From Istiophorus platypterus (lineage: Eukaryota; Chordata; Actinopteri; Istiophoriformes; Istiophoridae), in the NCBI GenBank assembly GCA_016859345.1, contig CM029126.1, positions 8,633,027 to 8,697,026 on the forward strand: DNA of 64,000 nt, in the 5' to 3' direction. The notes under the pieces were generated by a model. It saw only the letters and a list, made by a program, of their open reading frames with translations. It did not search any database and was not told the DNA's origin. Position 1 is the first letter of the stretch. Every line of letters begins with the position of its first letter. This document shows positions 31,701 to 45,500 of the stretch, one piece after another. The position numbers and the translations under genes were made by a program.

Positions 31701-34700
31701 ATTTTTTGGGGGGGAGGGAGGCACTTTAGCAATGGTTGTGTTTTGTTTAAGAAGTGTTGAATGACTAATCAAGAACATAAGAAAGTTGTTAAATTTAGTA
31801 TGCAGCTTTAATGTGAAAAAAACTATGCCAAAATCTATCTTCCCCTCTTTTCATCAATGCTAACATATTTTGGCTTTTAGCAGCAAATATGGATCTCCTT
31901 CAGTATTTATTAATCAGCCAGTTAACAAGTACTAAAAGTCCACAGTGATGTCATTAAAATTGCTTGTTTTGTCTTAGTAGAAGCCCAAAACCTAAATATA
32001 ATGAATTTACTATTATATCAGTCAAAGAAAAGTAGCAGTTCATCACCTTTTAGTAGATGGAACCTTAGAGTGACAAACGCTTTTTTTGTGTAGAAACTGT
32101 CATAAAAGATTAATCAATTGTCAAAATAGTTTGGGATTATTTTTGTGTGTTAACATTTTGTGATACTGAATCAAGCTTCAGGACTTGTTTTAAATACTCT
32201 TTTGCAAGTTAACTTTATTTTATGACATTAATCTCAGTATAATACACTACTGTTTCATTGCTGTTGCTTCTAACAAACAAGATAAAATTAGCATGGCAAA
32301 AGGTTATTGATGCAGCCTATAAACTAGGAATGAGCTCATCTCTAATGGGTTATCTTTTTAGTCGTTGCAGGCTAAGGGTTGGGGTTATGATTTCTTTTTT
32401 TCATAAGCTGACTCAGAATACTTGAGTCAGTTTAACAGTTACATGTGTTCTTCGTTGTGTGCACAAGGATAGTTTCACCTTCTTGACTGTAGCATTTCTA
32501 ACGTACAAGTCTCTTCTACAGTCATTTCACAGTTTGCTGGAGGTTTTCTCGGTCACACAAAGATCCATCTTCTTTTCTTGTTCACGCACACATTAACATC
32601 ACTGGTTTTTAATTAAAACATCAATGGATCCTTACAGGATTTTTTAAATTGTTGCTTATAGTTAAATTTGTCTAGCTTGACTTTTTAACCTTTTTTTTTT
32701 TTTTTTTTAATGTACAAAATGTAACAAACAGTGTGAACATTTCTTGACATGCTGACCTTTTCTCAGCATTTGGTGCAAAGGCCACAACCTGTTTTCAGCC
32801 AGAGGGATGACAACATTTCCTTTTTAAAACAAAGATACGGCAAAAATAATGTTGTGCACCGACTGTTGCAAAATGATAAAAGCTGTTCACTCAGACTTAG
32901 TGTGGTGTTAGACGACACAATAACAAAAATATATCTTTTGAAATCAAACTGTTGGGATTGGCTTAACTTTGTCGGTTTAGATCGGATTTATTTTTACCTT
33001 AATTTGGAGTAATTTATTACCTGTCTGTTTTATTTCCTTACCTCTGTGACCTTTTACTTGAAAACTCTTTTACAATGTTATAATAACAGTACTTTCGATA
33101 TTCATGTGCAGTTAATGTCAGTGTATTTGAGTCATTGGGTTCTTGCATTGAATGCTTCACACAAACCGATCAGATCTTATCTCTTGGGTGCTAAAGCAGT
33201 GCTGTTGGTCAGGTGCACTCCTAATGTAGCCTGTTAAAACTTTGTAGATTTTCATTTCAAAGGACTCAAAGAACTCACTTAAGTTCCATTAGGGTTGCTC
33301 AAAGAACCTGGCTTTCCTTTTCAGAGGAGCCAGCTGTGTTCCCTGCCAAAATGCAGGAGACAGGGGTCATGCTGTCTCATACTTCACACTCGCCTATTAA
33401 AGCAAGCTACTTGGGATGCAGTGACTGTAGCCCATTGCAGAAGATGGCCTCAGTCGATTGACCACGACAACTGAGCCCTGACTTTGCACTTTTATGATTG
33501 ACTTGTGTGTTACTGTGGGTGTTTTTTTTTTTTATTCTTGGTCATAATAAGCTTTAATTTATCATCTCTAGTCATTAATAAAAGGTTAGAATAGGGTTTG
33601 CTAAGGGCTGGATTCTTTCCCATTATAGTAAGTTGTATTAGGGCTGTCAATGCCTAGGACAGATTTTAAGATAATGTAGTTTGGAAGGACACCCAGTGCC
33701 TGGGAAGACACGGTTACACAACCTGCAAGATATCAATAACAAGATGTTAATTTGTCATTAAAAGTGCAGGTAGTTTGCAGGCTTTGTCGAGAACTGTGTT
33801 ATAATCCTGATACTTACCTTTATGCTGTGTTTTATCTTTGTAAACAAGTAATCTAAACAAACTTTGTAATAATACACTCTTTCTCTACTGCTCTTTCCAA
33901 ACAGAAAAATCATCAGACAAAAAAGGAAGTTTAGAAACGGAGAAAGGCTCTAACAGTGGCACACAGAAGTCTAGAGTGTGTTCGAGCCCGGAGAGGTAAA
34001 GGCTTCTTTTTTCATTTACACATGGGAGCTCTCAAATCCAAACCTCTCCCAACAACCATGTATTTTTACTGAATTTGAAAGAAAAAACAAGTTTGTGCTT
34101 ATATTCAGTTTTACTCACCAGAATGTGTTGTTTTTATATCCCTGAGGCTTAAAAAATATATTGAATGCATTTCTTTTGTCATTTTGAAATGTTTGCTTAT
34201 TAGCAATCTTCTTCTTTCTTGCCTTTTGGTGATGCATTGCTGCATAGCTGCATTTCTGGGTGCACAACCGCCACTTGTAGATCAGTGGAAGAGTGGGAAG
34301 CCATTGGCAGGAACGTGTACTGTGTCATGTGCTTTCTTGTCAACAAGCACGATAGGAATCCCCTCACAAATCGTAGCTCAATATCACCATGAAAATTTGA
34401 TCAGGGTATCTTTAAAGTAAAAGTATTGATATAACCATTTTGAAAACTACTCTGGGTAAAGCCTAAAACATTAACTGTGTAGTTAGCTATGCCTGACTGA
34501 TGCACTTCCAAAATACAGCAATGTTGCGAAATCTCAATGGGTTTTTGTTAGCCTGCAACACTCGAGTCCTCAAAGGAGCAAGAGATTTATCACACAAGGC
34601 AGCCATGACAATAGCCCCCTTTACTGCAACACTCAAATCTTGCTTCACGTTAAGAAACTCACTTAACACAATTTCAAATGCAATAAAGCGTGGGATCCAA

Positions 34701-36413
34701 TTTGTTGAGCTTGAATAGCCTGTATTTGTATTTTTGAAGAGATATCCTGATCCTGCTTGTTACAGAGTGATCTCAAAAGTGTGAGTATGAGTAAAATTTA
34801 AAAGTATAAAAAAAGCAGAATTACTGTCATACTTTCATCCATCAGTTTTACAACAGGTACTGTGTACAGGCCTGGCAGCAGCTCGGTGATGAGTTTTTAA
34901 TGTATGTAAAGTTCTTAAGTCTGAAATGCAGATATGTTCATTTCAGTTTTTTAACCTGAAAGCCATGGCTCCCACTATTAGAATGAATTCCAATACTGTA
35001 TTTCTAAGATGGAGTTTAGTTACAGTATATTCCCGGAAGATTACAGGGGCCCAGGCATGTTGCATTTCTTCCTCTCCCCTCAGTCCTGTTCCATTTTGAC
35101 AACATGGAAATAGAACTTCACTGCATAGCCTGAGCTCCTGTTGTCTGTATGGCGTTAGTCTGGTGCAGAGTGTATTGTCTCTGCTATGTCGTAATTTTAT
35201 TTCTAGCTTTTAAGAGAGGTATTACTTGATGCACTTAAGTCAGAGAGAGTCCTGGATACAAATTGGCAACTATACATTGGCAGTTGAATAGAAAAATCTA
35301 GACATCTCAGAACAATCATGCAGTTTATGATCATCCTGATGCTTGTTCCCTCTGAAATCACACCAGCGTGACAAGATGATCTTGTTTCGGTCTTGGTCTG
35401 TGTCCAGTCACAACCCACGCCTAACTGTGATTTCTTCTCTGGTGTCCAGTCAGGGCATCTGTGGTCGAGAGGACCGGGATGATCTGGTGCGCTCCTCCAG
35501 CCACACCCCGTCGAACAAAGCTCAGATACTGGCCATGCCACAGTTCAACCTGCGTGACAACCTTATCAGGTGTGAGCTGCTGAAGAATGAGGACCTTTAC
35601 ACTTACCTGGAGAATTTCAGGTATGATACTCTTAACTGCTAATTGTGGCAGCATTGGTGTGTTGATGTGTAAATTGTACATTGTGTACATGGCTGGGCAG
35701 GGGACGTAGAGCTGGGTGATCTTAATGCAATTGAATATCACATTAATATCATCATATCAAATGGTTTTTAATTTCTTCATATTAATAATGTGTTTATAAT
35801 TGTGGTGGCTGTAGGTGCTTTCATGAACTACTTAATCTAATCTGCTTCAGGCTGAGAATTTTGCTCAGCCTGTTTGCATTGCACTGATATGTCTCTGAAC
35901 TCTACACAGATTTATAATACAAAGACAATCTTGTTACATGCAGTGTTAAGAGATGTTGCAGGACCTATCAAAGTAGGGACAGTGGCTTATATATAGCATC
36001 CTGCTTCTCATCCATAATTAATATGTTTAAGCTTTGAATTTATGAGGCCTATTTATAGATTCTATTTTACAGTTGTTTTGAGCTGCAATCTCTTGGCAAG
36101 TTAAGAGCACAGTTTGGATCCTAGAAATGTTATGTAAAGAGGCATCATCTGAGGCTTTGTATTTCAGTGTACTCTCCTGTTGGCTAAGTTTAGCAACACT
36201 GTCTCAGGTGCTGTCTAGAAATACACCAACCTTTTGGGTTAACAAACATTTCTCATTTCTTATTGAAGTCAGCATCACGGTTCTGTCATTAACTTTACTG
36301 CCTCCTGTTGGTATATATGTGCCACTTATGCCCAAATTAAGTTGAAGGCAAAGAGAGGGGAATAAAGACTAAATAAATAAATAAATGAATATTATTATTT
36401 ATGTGTGTGTGTG

Positions 36414-36448
<35 letters not shown>

Positions 36449-36452
36449 GTAT

Positions 36453-36484
<32 letters not shown>

Positions 36485-36487
36485 GTA

Positions 36488-36549
<62 letters not shown>

Positions 36550-39500
36550 TATGTATATGTATATATGTATATATATATATATATATATACCAAAAACTCC
36601 CGTCAAGATGTTCATGTGTGTGTGATCTTCTCCATTCTGTGTGGAGTTTGCACCTTGCTGCGGGTTTCACCATGGGAGATGGGATTTTATTCCACACACC
36701 AGCCACTGAGCTCATGCTAATTTTGAACTCTGAATTATCTGTAGGTGTGAGATTGAATGTGTTTGTGTTAGTCATGTGATTGACATAACCTCTCCGAGCT
36801 GAAGGCAAAGAGAGGAATAAAGACTAAAAAAAAAAGAAAAAAGTGGTGTTTCCCCACCTTTTGCTAGCATGCAGTACAGACTAAGGTTGGATACCAAATA
36901 TCCATGCTGATGTGCAGATTACAAAAAAATTAGTAAAGCAGCAGTCCAAGATGCTGTGGACAGCTTTAGCATCTTTCTAGGTAGCTAGTGTTGTAAAGTG
37001 TCATGGCAGTCAGCACAAAATAAAGAGCTCTGTGTTGTTCCTGTGCATGAGCATCAGCAGAGAGGCAGCTGCCTGAAGGTCAAGCAAGGAGGTGAGCTAT
37101 TGAATGGAAGAAAGTATCTCAATCTAGATGTGCAGAAATATTCTCAGTGGGAATGTAAATCATAAGGGCAATTGAGGTGCCCTTCACCAAGGCACTCTGC
37201 TCAGATAAGACTGTTTTATGGTCTACTATCTCTTTGCACTGTATAAAGATCCTTGGTGTAACTATGTATGATTGTAAATGAATGGGAACATGGCTGGAAA
37301 TAGCAGTTGTCCCCTTTCAACCTACAAAAAATAAAATTTCAAGACAAGTGGATGGGTGCAGCTTATTATATTATATTGAGGTTATTTTTTTCACTACTTT
37401 AATTTCCCATGATGTGAATCAAAGAAAAGACGCATATTTTGCTGGTCAGCTGGTTAAACTCAAAAGTAGTAGCTGTTCAAACCAACTAACACTGTATTCC
37501 TCTCCTTTTTTTCCCATTCCTCATCGCTCCCATTCTGTCTCAGCTTTTTCCTTGGCACATACAACGTGAATGGACAGACACCAAAGGAAAGCCTCCGTCC
37601 TTGGCTGAGCTGCACTCTCAAACCTCCTGACATGTACTGCGTGGGGTAAGTCAAAATCACCCTGCTGGAGAATAGCCGTGCAATTCTCCTCTTAATCCCA
37701 TTACACAGACAGATGTATACTGCTCAAACCTCTGACAGATGTATGCAGCCATTGATCCTGTTTTAAGTAGGAGAACATGCCCACCCACAGATCCAACACT
37801 GTCTGTCCACTAATCCTGCCTACGTTTCACTTTGCTACTTTGGTGTTAAGGAGTGGAAAAGTTTAGTGAGTTTAGTAAGTTTAGTTCTGAGAAAAGTGGG
37901 AGTCAAACTCTACAGAAGTTTTTACTGTTTATCATTCTTTATAGTTTCCAGGAACTTGACCTGAGCAAAGAGGCTTTCTTCTTCAATGACACACCAAAAG
38001 AGCTGGAGTGGATGAAGGCTGTGTCTAAGGCCTTGCATTCAGATGCCAAGTATGCTTTAGTAAGGAAATCTTTTTTTTTCTTCTCCAACCTTGTTTTCCT
38101 GGACCTGTGAATGTTACTGCCAAACTGATTGTATTCAGTCTTTTTAATGTGGATGCTTCACTGTTTCAGTGTTACACTATAAAATATTCTCATGAAACTG
38201 ATTGCGTTTGAAATGTTTTGTGTAACAGTGAATTGTCTACTATGGCCATAGTACTTGTCAATATAACAGTAGTATTGCATTACATGGATTATTACATGAG
38301 ATATTGTTAAGAACAGCTATAATATAACTGCAAGTTTTATGAATTTAGTCAGGTTCTATATCTGGAGTTACTTTTTTGTCTTTCTCTTCCCCTTTTTCAC
38401 TTTCATCTACTTCATTCTTGTCAGAGTGCTGACTCAGGCCCATTAAGTTCCTTTTTTTTATTGGCTTGACTGCCTTTTTATAGTCAACTTAAGGCTTACA
38501 GGATGTCTGTTAGTCATGGAGCTAGTAAAATGTTCTGTCTTCTCCTCATCAAGTGTCAGTGCTGCAACTGAGGCACACTTTGCTGCTCAGTGATTGACAA
38601 TGTATAACTCAGCAACCTACAAAGTGAATGTTTTCACATTAATATCTAATTGTTGGTTTTTGTAGGATTGACAGGGAGACTTATTTTTTGCCCTCCTTCA
38701 ATGCACAACTGCTTCTATTCTGGGATGTGCTTTTATGCCTCTGCGTTCCTTAAGATAAGACAGTGGTTTGGACAGAATGCCTTCAGCAGTACATACTGTT
38801 ATTGTTCCAAGTAGATGCACTTGAAAAACAGTTGGAGTGCTGATATAAGCTGAAAAAATTGCATTAAGGGTCCTTGCATTATGTGGCTACAGGGTCACTT
38901 AAGCTACCGACTCCCCATTAAATAAAAATATCAAGTACAATGGCATGTTATGAGTTTTTTGTTTAATTTTCCTCTGCTACAGGTGAAGTTGGTGCGCCTG
39001 GTGGGCATCATGTTGATCTTTTATGTGAAGAAGGAGCTTGCAGAGTTCATCTCTGATGTGGAGGCAGAGACTGTGGGCACTGGCATCATGGGAAGGATGG
39101 TAAGGACTGATTCCACGGGACATACTCTTTCATTCACAGGTTTATCATGTAGGTTTACTGGTTTTATATAGAGATTACATTACAAACAGAAGCATAAAGC
39201 TTAAAAAAACATGTCTCCTACAGTGACAGTGTTGTTTCATTGACATAACTACAGGCAAATAGCAATAAATATATTTATAAAGGTTTTGCTGTGATGCTGA
39301 AAATTCAGACTTCTTCCATTAAATTAATTTACACAGAAGAATGCATAGATAAGCTGAATCAATGTTTTACCTCTAAACCTTTCTGGTTCTCCATGCCCTG
39401 GTTCACTTTAGAGTTTATTCATGCTTTACGCGCTATGTCCAGCATCTCCAGTTTTTGTTTTTGTTTTTTTTTAGGTCATACACTGTTACAGGATAGGTTA

Positions 39501-42500
39501 TTCTTGTATCATATGGAGCTATGCTTACTTAGTAGCCCCTGCAGTGAAGAGCAGGAGGCTGGCTGGCAACCACTGGGGGCACCATCCTTTCCTGCAATAA
39601 TGAGAGACTGGTGTAGATTCTGCACCAAGAATCAACTGAAACATACCAAGTATCAAATGCTTTGCATAATATTGGATTACTGTCAAGCAGAGGGGCATGT
39701 ATAACTGCATATAATCTAAATCATTTTTTTTCCTTTGAATGTATTTACCAGGGCTTGGAGTTACGAGACTTAGATTATTCTGACCGAATTTTTTGTTTCT
39801 CTTTCAATTTCTCACCGATTCACAGGGAAACAAGGGTGCTGTGGCAGTTCGTTTTCGCTTCCACAACTCTGACATCTGCGTGGTCAATTCTCACCTAGCT
39901 GCACACATTGAAGAGTACGAGAGACGTAATCAAGACTACAAGGATATTTGCAGCCGTCTACAGTTTCGACAGCTTGATCCTACCCAGCCTCCACTCATTA
40001 TCATGAAGCATGAGTATGAACCATTAATATACTTAAGAGTAATAGTGATTCACATGGATTAAAAAAACTTCCTTATGAACTATTTATATAGGTATTATAC
40101 CCCTACATCAATTACACACATAGCTATCCTAACTAAAAAAGATTCCTGTAAAGCTTTCTTCAAATCCAGGAATTTTACATTTAGGATTAGGATTTTATGG
40201 TTGTAGTTGCTGTGTAATTCATACTCCATGTTTCCTCCTCTGTTTTCTCAATGCTTCCTTCATTAGCATTATTTTATGGATTGGAGACCTCAACTATAGA
40301 ATCAGTGACCTTGATGTTGATAATGTGAAGGAGCTCATCAGCAAGAAAGACTTTGAAAAACTGCACAATTATGATCAGGTAATATCAATAAGGGCCTTTG
40401 CTTTCTTGCTGGTATTTAAATATTTTTTATTCATCCTTAATGTTTTCGAGAGGTGATACTTACCAGTTGCATATGGTCCCCAGCTCAAGAGGCAGATTGA
40501 TGAGGAGGCTGTGTTTGTTGGCTTTGTGGAGGGCGCGATTGATTTCCAACCCACCTACAAGTATGACACAGGCTCTGACAAGTGGGATACAAGGTAATCT
40601 CATGTGAAGGCCTGACTGCAAATGGCAGAAAGGAACCTTTTCAGTAAGGACATTATTCTTCAGAGATATGATTACAGTCATGGTTAAAATAAGCATAACT
40701 GCAGAAAGAGGTATCAAGTAATCAAGCAATGAAACTACTACATTTTTTGTAACAAACATGGCAATTCAGTTAATCCCAGCAATATTTCACTGTTTAGATA
40801 CTTCACTGTTCAATGTTTTATAGAAGTTTAGTAGGATACAAACAAACATCTGCCCATTGACAGAGTGGCATGTCATGACTATGGAAGTATCTTTGTACAT
40901 GTTTTACTAAATTAAAACCAGTGAAGGAAAAGTTGCTAAACACATGTTCTTTTGGAGTATTCACAAAAAGGTAGCCACCAGAGTATACAACAGTGCCGTT
41001 ATGACAGAAATATGGATTTCAGAGAGGTAAACCGATATGGTGATGTAATGCAAATATAATGCAAAGTGGGCCTTGTTTATTCATCTGAACTCTGCTCTAT
41101 AGCAGTATTTATATAGCTTGACTTATATTTTTTTACCTGGAAAACATATGAAGGGGCTTCTTAGACTCGATTGGAAAACTAAAGCAAATTTTATCTGCAC
41201 TGGCGATGCAAATCAGATGAGCCACCTAGGTAAATAAACATTATCAATAAATATGGTTCACACTTAAGGTTTCCATGTCTTCTCTGTCACCTCCTGATAA
41301 GAGAATTTCCCCACAGGGATAATATATCATTAACTCTGGTCAAGTATGTAAAAATACAAGGTGATACAAAGGCATTTTTTGCCATTATTACTTTGTATAA
41401 TAAAAGATGTAAGAAACATACTTGAGAATCAGTGTCTGTTATTCTGCATTTAGTGAAAAATGTCGTGTCCCTGCGTGGTGTGACCGTATCCTGTGGAGAG
41501 GGAAAAACATCAAGCAGCAACATTACCAGAGTCACATGGCTCTGAGGACCAGTGACCACAAACCAGTCAGTTCCCTGCTTTCCATTGGGGTAAATGAATC
41601 CTTTTACCTGATTTAATCTGTGATTCTTTCATTTGGTTTCTTCTTGTTAGAAATCTGCACTTAGGTTTGAAAATAGGTGAGCCCATATGATAAATCGGTG
41701 AAAAGTGCATTAAGATTTGACTGTAGTGACTCACTTTATGTCAAAGCTTTTTATTTTTTGAAAAGGCCACATCATATATCACAGGAGTATTATTTAATGG
41801 TTACATAACACAGATGTGTATGCTTCATTGTTTCTTTACCTCTAACTTCCTCCTATATGTTCCATCAGATCAAGAGAGTAAATGCTGAGGCCTATAAGAA
41901 GACCTTTGAAGAAATTGTACGCAATATTGACAAAATGGAGAATGAGTGTATTCCATCTGTAACCTTGTCCAAACGGGAGGTAAGATTTCCTTTCACTTAG
42001 AGTCCTATTTTAATCTAATGGGAGCTATAATACATCTAATGCAATTTGTACAATAAGTGACCTTCTCATCATGTTCCTTTGATGAATTCAGTAAATAAAC
42101 CACCTCTAATGAAGCTGTATATTGATCCTGGGCTTTGGGCCTAATGCAGATATTTAAAGGATACAGTTACTTGCCATATAATAGCCAATTTTTTTTTTAA
42201 TTAATTAATTTTTTTTTTAAACCTGTGTCATGAATCCTTTCCTATTCTTTCAGTTCCACTTTAGGGATGTGAAGTTCATGCAACATCAGGCAGAGACACT
42301 GCGCCTCTTTAATGATGGACAGGTCCCGTGTCAGTTTGAGTTTATCCAGAAGCCAAATGAGCCCACATACTGCAAGCCCTGGCTCACAGCCAACCCCCCC
42401 AAAGGCTTCATAGCTCAGGGTGAGTAGCACATAGTAATTTTTTCCTCCAGGAACCAAAGATTTAATTTTAAAAAACGTATCGATGTCTAGTCTTTAAGTT

Positions 42501-45500
42501 TTACATACTAAGTACACCATAAGCTATGAAGTTTGATAACTCAGAAAGAGAGATTACTTTGATTTTGATTGACGGTGGCATTCTTTTTTTATCTTGGAAA
42601 ATGACCTTTCATTGCAGATTATGGATGTCTATTTGCTTTATAAATCCTTTGTTTAGGATTTATAAAGCAAATAGACATCCTAAATAAACAGTGGTATTTC
42701 AGCAAGTGTATCATCCCTAGTAGAACATAACAACTGACTGGACCAGTGGGCATCAGTTCCCGAGCTACAACAGTTGAGTCATTCTTTGCTTTATATGTGC
42801 ATCTCTCTCAACAACTAGGTGGGTCTGTGGAAATTGAGCTTGAGGTTTTTGTAAACCGCTCAACAGCACCTGAACTTAACTCTGGCAAGCAACAGATTGA
42901 AGACATCCTTGTGCTCCACTTGGAGCGTGGCAAGGACTACTTCATCCCTGTGGCAGGAAACTACCTGCCCAGCTGCTATGGCACCTCTATCCGTTCACTG
43001 TGTCAGCTGAGGGAGCCCATCCAGGATATGCCGCAAGAGACTCTTCATAAACAGGTTAGTGCTTAAAAAGCAGAGCAGCAACAGCATCTTTGTAATACCG
43101 CTTATGCATTCAAGGTTGTCTTACGGGCCACAGCATATTTTTTTAATATCTTTGCAGATTTGCAATTAAAAATCTTGTCTATTTTAACTGACCTTCTTCA
43201 CTTTGCTCTGTTTGTTCTCAACATTAGGCAGAGATGTCTGGAGATGAGAATGCAGCAAACACTGAGAAACCTCTAGACATTCCTAAAGAACTCTGGATGA
43301 TGGTTGATCACTTGTTCCGCAATGCAATAAAACAGGTCAGAAAATCTGATGGTGATGCTTTTGTTTTGGTGCTGTAATAAATTAAAGAACGCTATACTAT
43401 TTAGTTTATGTTTGGCAAATTTTTTCCTGGCAGGTTCATTTTCTTAAAGTGAATTATGTAACTCTTGGCCACCTCCCAGGTTTTTGTGTCTTTCCTATAA
43501 GGATAAATAAGTGAAGGTTCCTTCATGCCATAGGAATTGAGTCAAATAAAAAGTTTGAAGGTTTCAAAGATTTTGTGCAGCTACAGAGACACTGGCATGA
43601 CTCAGTAGTTGTGTCTGACAACCAATTAGCTTTGTAGAGTCTCAGCATTGATTTTGTGAAGGGAATTGATCTTGATTTATAAAAGCATTGATTCAGGTAG
43701 CTTAAACATGGTGTTGTGCTTTAAATTTTAATTAAATCCAAGTCCATTTCAGTTCCGCTACGCCTCGAACCATAAGAGCATTTTGTTCAGCCTAATTCAG
43801 TGTGTCCCACACACAGGCTTTTCTTGGCAAGGCCACCCAGGTATATGACCAGCCGCCAAGTATACTTGGTGACCCATTTTAGTATTTTTTTTTTAATATT
43901 TCATCCGTCTGAGAACAACGCCATCTGAGATCAATAAACAAGTGGAAAATCTCCCCTCGCTCTACCCCCAAAGAGTCAACTAACAATAGCACATGCTTTG
44001 CAGATAAACAGACAGAGTGAGATAGATATATATTCTCTGGTATTATGTTAGAACATGCAGGCATGGTGGATAACCCCCCCTTCCCCCCAGTCAGCTACAG
44101 TAACAAATAGAATCTAATTCTGTGGGAAACACTGCAAGTGAAAATTTTTGTAATTTAGCTGCTTGAATTCATAAATATGCTCTTTGAAAATAAAAAACAC
44201 TCAATATGTGTTTTCTTCTATTTGCAGGAAGACATATTTCAGCAACCTGGGCTCCGGAGTGAATTTGCAGAAATAAGGGATTGCCTTGACACTGGCATGC
44301 CAGATTCTCTTTGTATCCTTCAAAACAATTCCAGCCATAAGCTTTAGGGGAGAAAATGTTCTTTACCTTCATAGAATATTTGAAAAAAGTAACACAGTGT
44401 AGACCGGAAATGTTTTTTGTTGTTTTGGCAACGTACCCTGGGACACTACATTTGAAATGGAGCAATGATGGAGGTCACAGAACCGACTTTCGACGTGAAG
44501 GCTTTTTACTGGATTAACACTGTAGCAGTCATCATTTCTTTAATACCAAGTCAATTAAAAAGGATATAAACATTGTCATAATTAAAGCTGAAAGTCAGAA
44601 CTTTTCCCACAGTCATTGTTTACTTCCAGATAAAATCCATGGATATACTGAGCCAGTGCAATGAAAATGTGCCACTTTCCTAATACTGCAGTGAATTTCT
44701 TACCAATCTGTACGTTCGATGGTTAACTCGCCCCCTTAACGATTCCTGGGACCTAATAGTGTACTAGATTCTTATTTTGCATCCACTACATTTCAAAATT
44801 TACCAAGTCTACTCCAGGATTATGTCCTTAACTCTTTACTGACCTGCAGCGGGTAGTAACCACTCAGTCGCAGAAGCCTTGCTTCTCTTCCTAGATGCCC
44901 TCCCAGAGCCTGTGGTTCCCTACTCCTTTTACCAGCAGTGCCTAGAAAGCTGCTCCAATGCCAGTCAGTGTGAGAAAGTGAGTGAGACAGCCCACATTAT
45001 CACATTTAATCCCCCTAATCCAAGATGTGTTCAATTATAAAAGTCAATCTCTGGAATTTTTTTGATATAACATTAATTTATTTTTTCTTCAGGTTATTTC
45101 CATGCTACCTCAATGCCATCGAAATGTGTTCAACTATTTAGCTGCCTTTCTCCGTGAGCTGTTAAAGAATTCTGCTAGCAATCGATTAGATGTCAACATC
45201 TTGGGTAAGAAAAGGAAGCAGGTTTCTCTTAAGTGTTCATTTGGGAAGTTGTTATTATTAGCTGTTGCTTTGTGCTTTAGTCAGCATGTTGAGTAAGTAA
45301 AGAGAAAGTGAGGAATAGAGCCATGAAGAGTGAAACAGAAAGGGAAATCTTATTAATTATTCTTCCTTGTTTATAGACCAAGGACTGTTTTCAGTGAACT
45401 TTTCATTACTCAAAATAGACTGGTTCTGTTGAAGAGAGTGTAATGCTTATCCAACCGGCCCTGTATAAATAAAGTTTTAATACAGACTAAATTATTGGAA

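Larger units (their letters stand above)
28805..33904 (+). other. inpp5b: Large inpp5b intron with repeats, internal CpG island and a possible cassette exon
   Basis: This 5.1-kb intron contains a compound (CAGA)n/(GATA)n tract (about 29974-30087), a (GTGTAG)n minisatellite (about 30179-30212), a CpG island (30230-31110), (CA)n and (TG)n tracts at 31121-31140 and 31501-31526, and a candidate 96-bp exon at 33325-33420. The remainder is AT-rich with no recognised gene. Confidence 0.7.

Noticed and set aside
36385..36808. Several CVCV / IYIY frames on both strands
   Set aside because: Same artefact from the compound (TG)n(TA)n tract.
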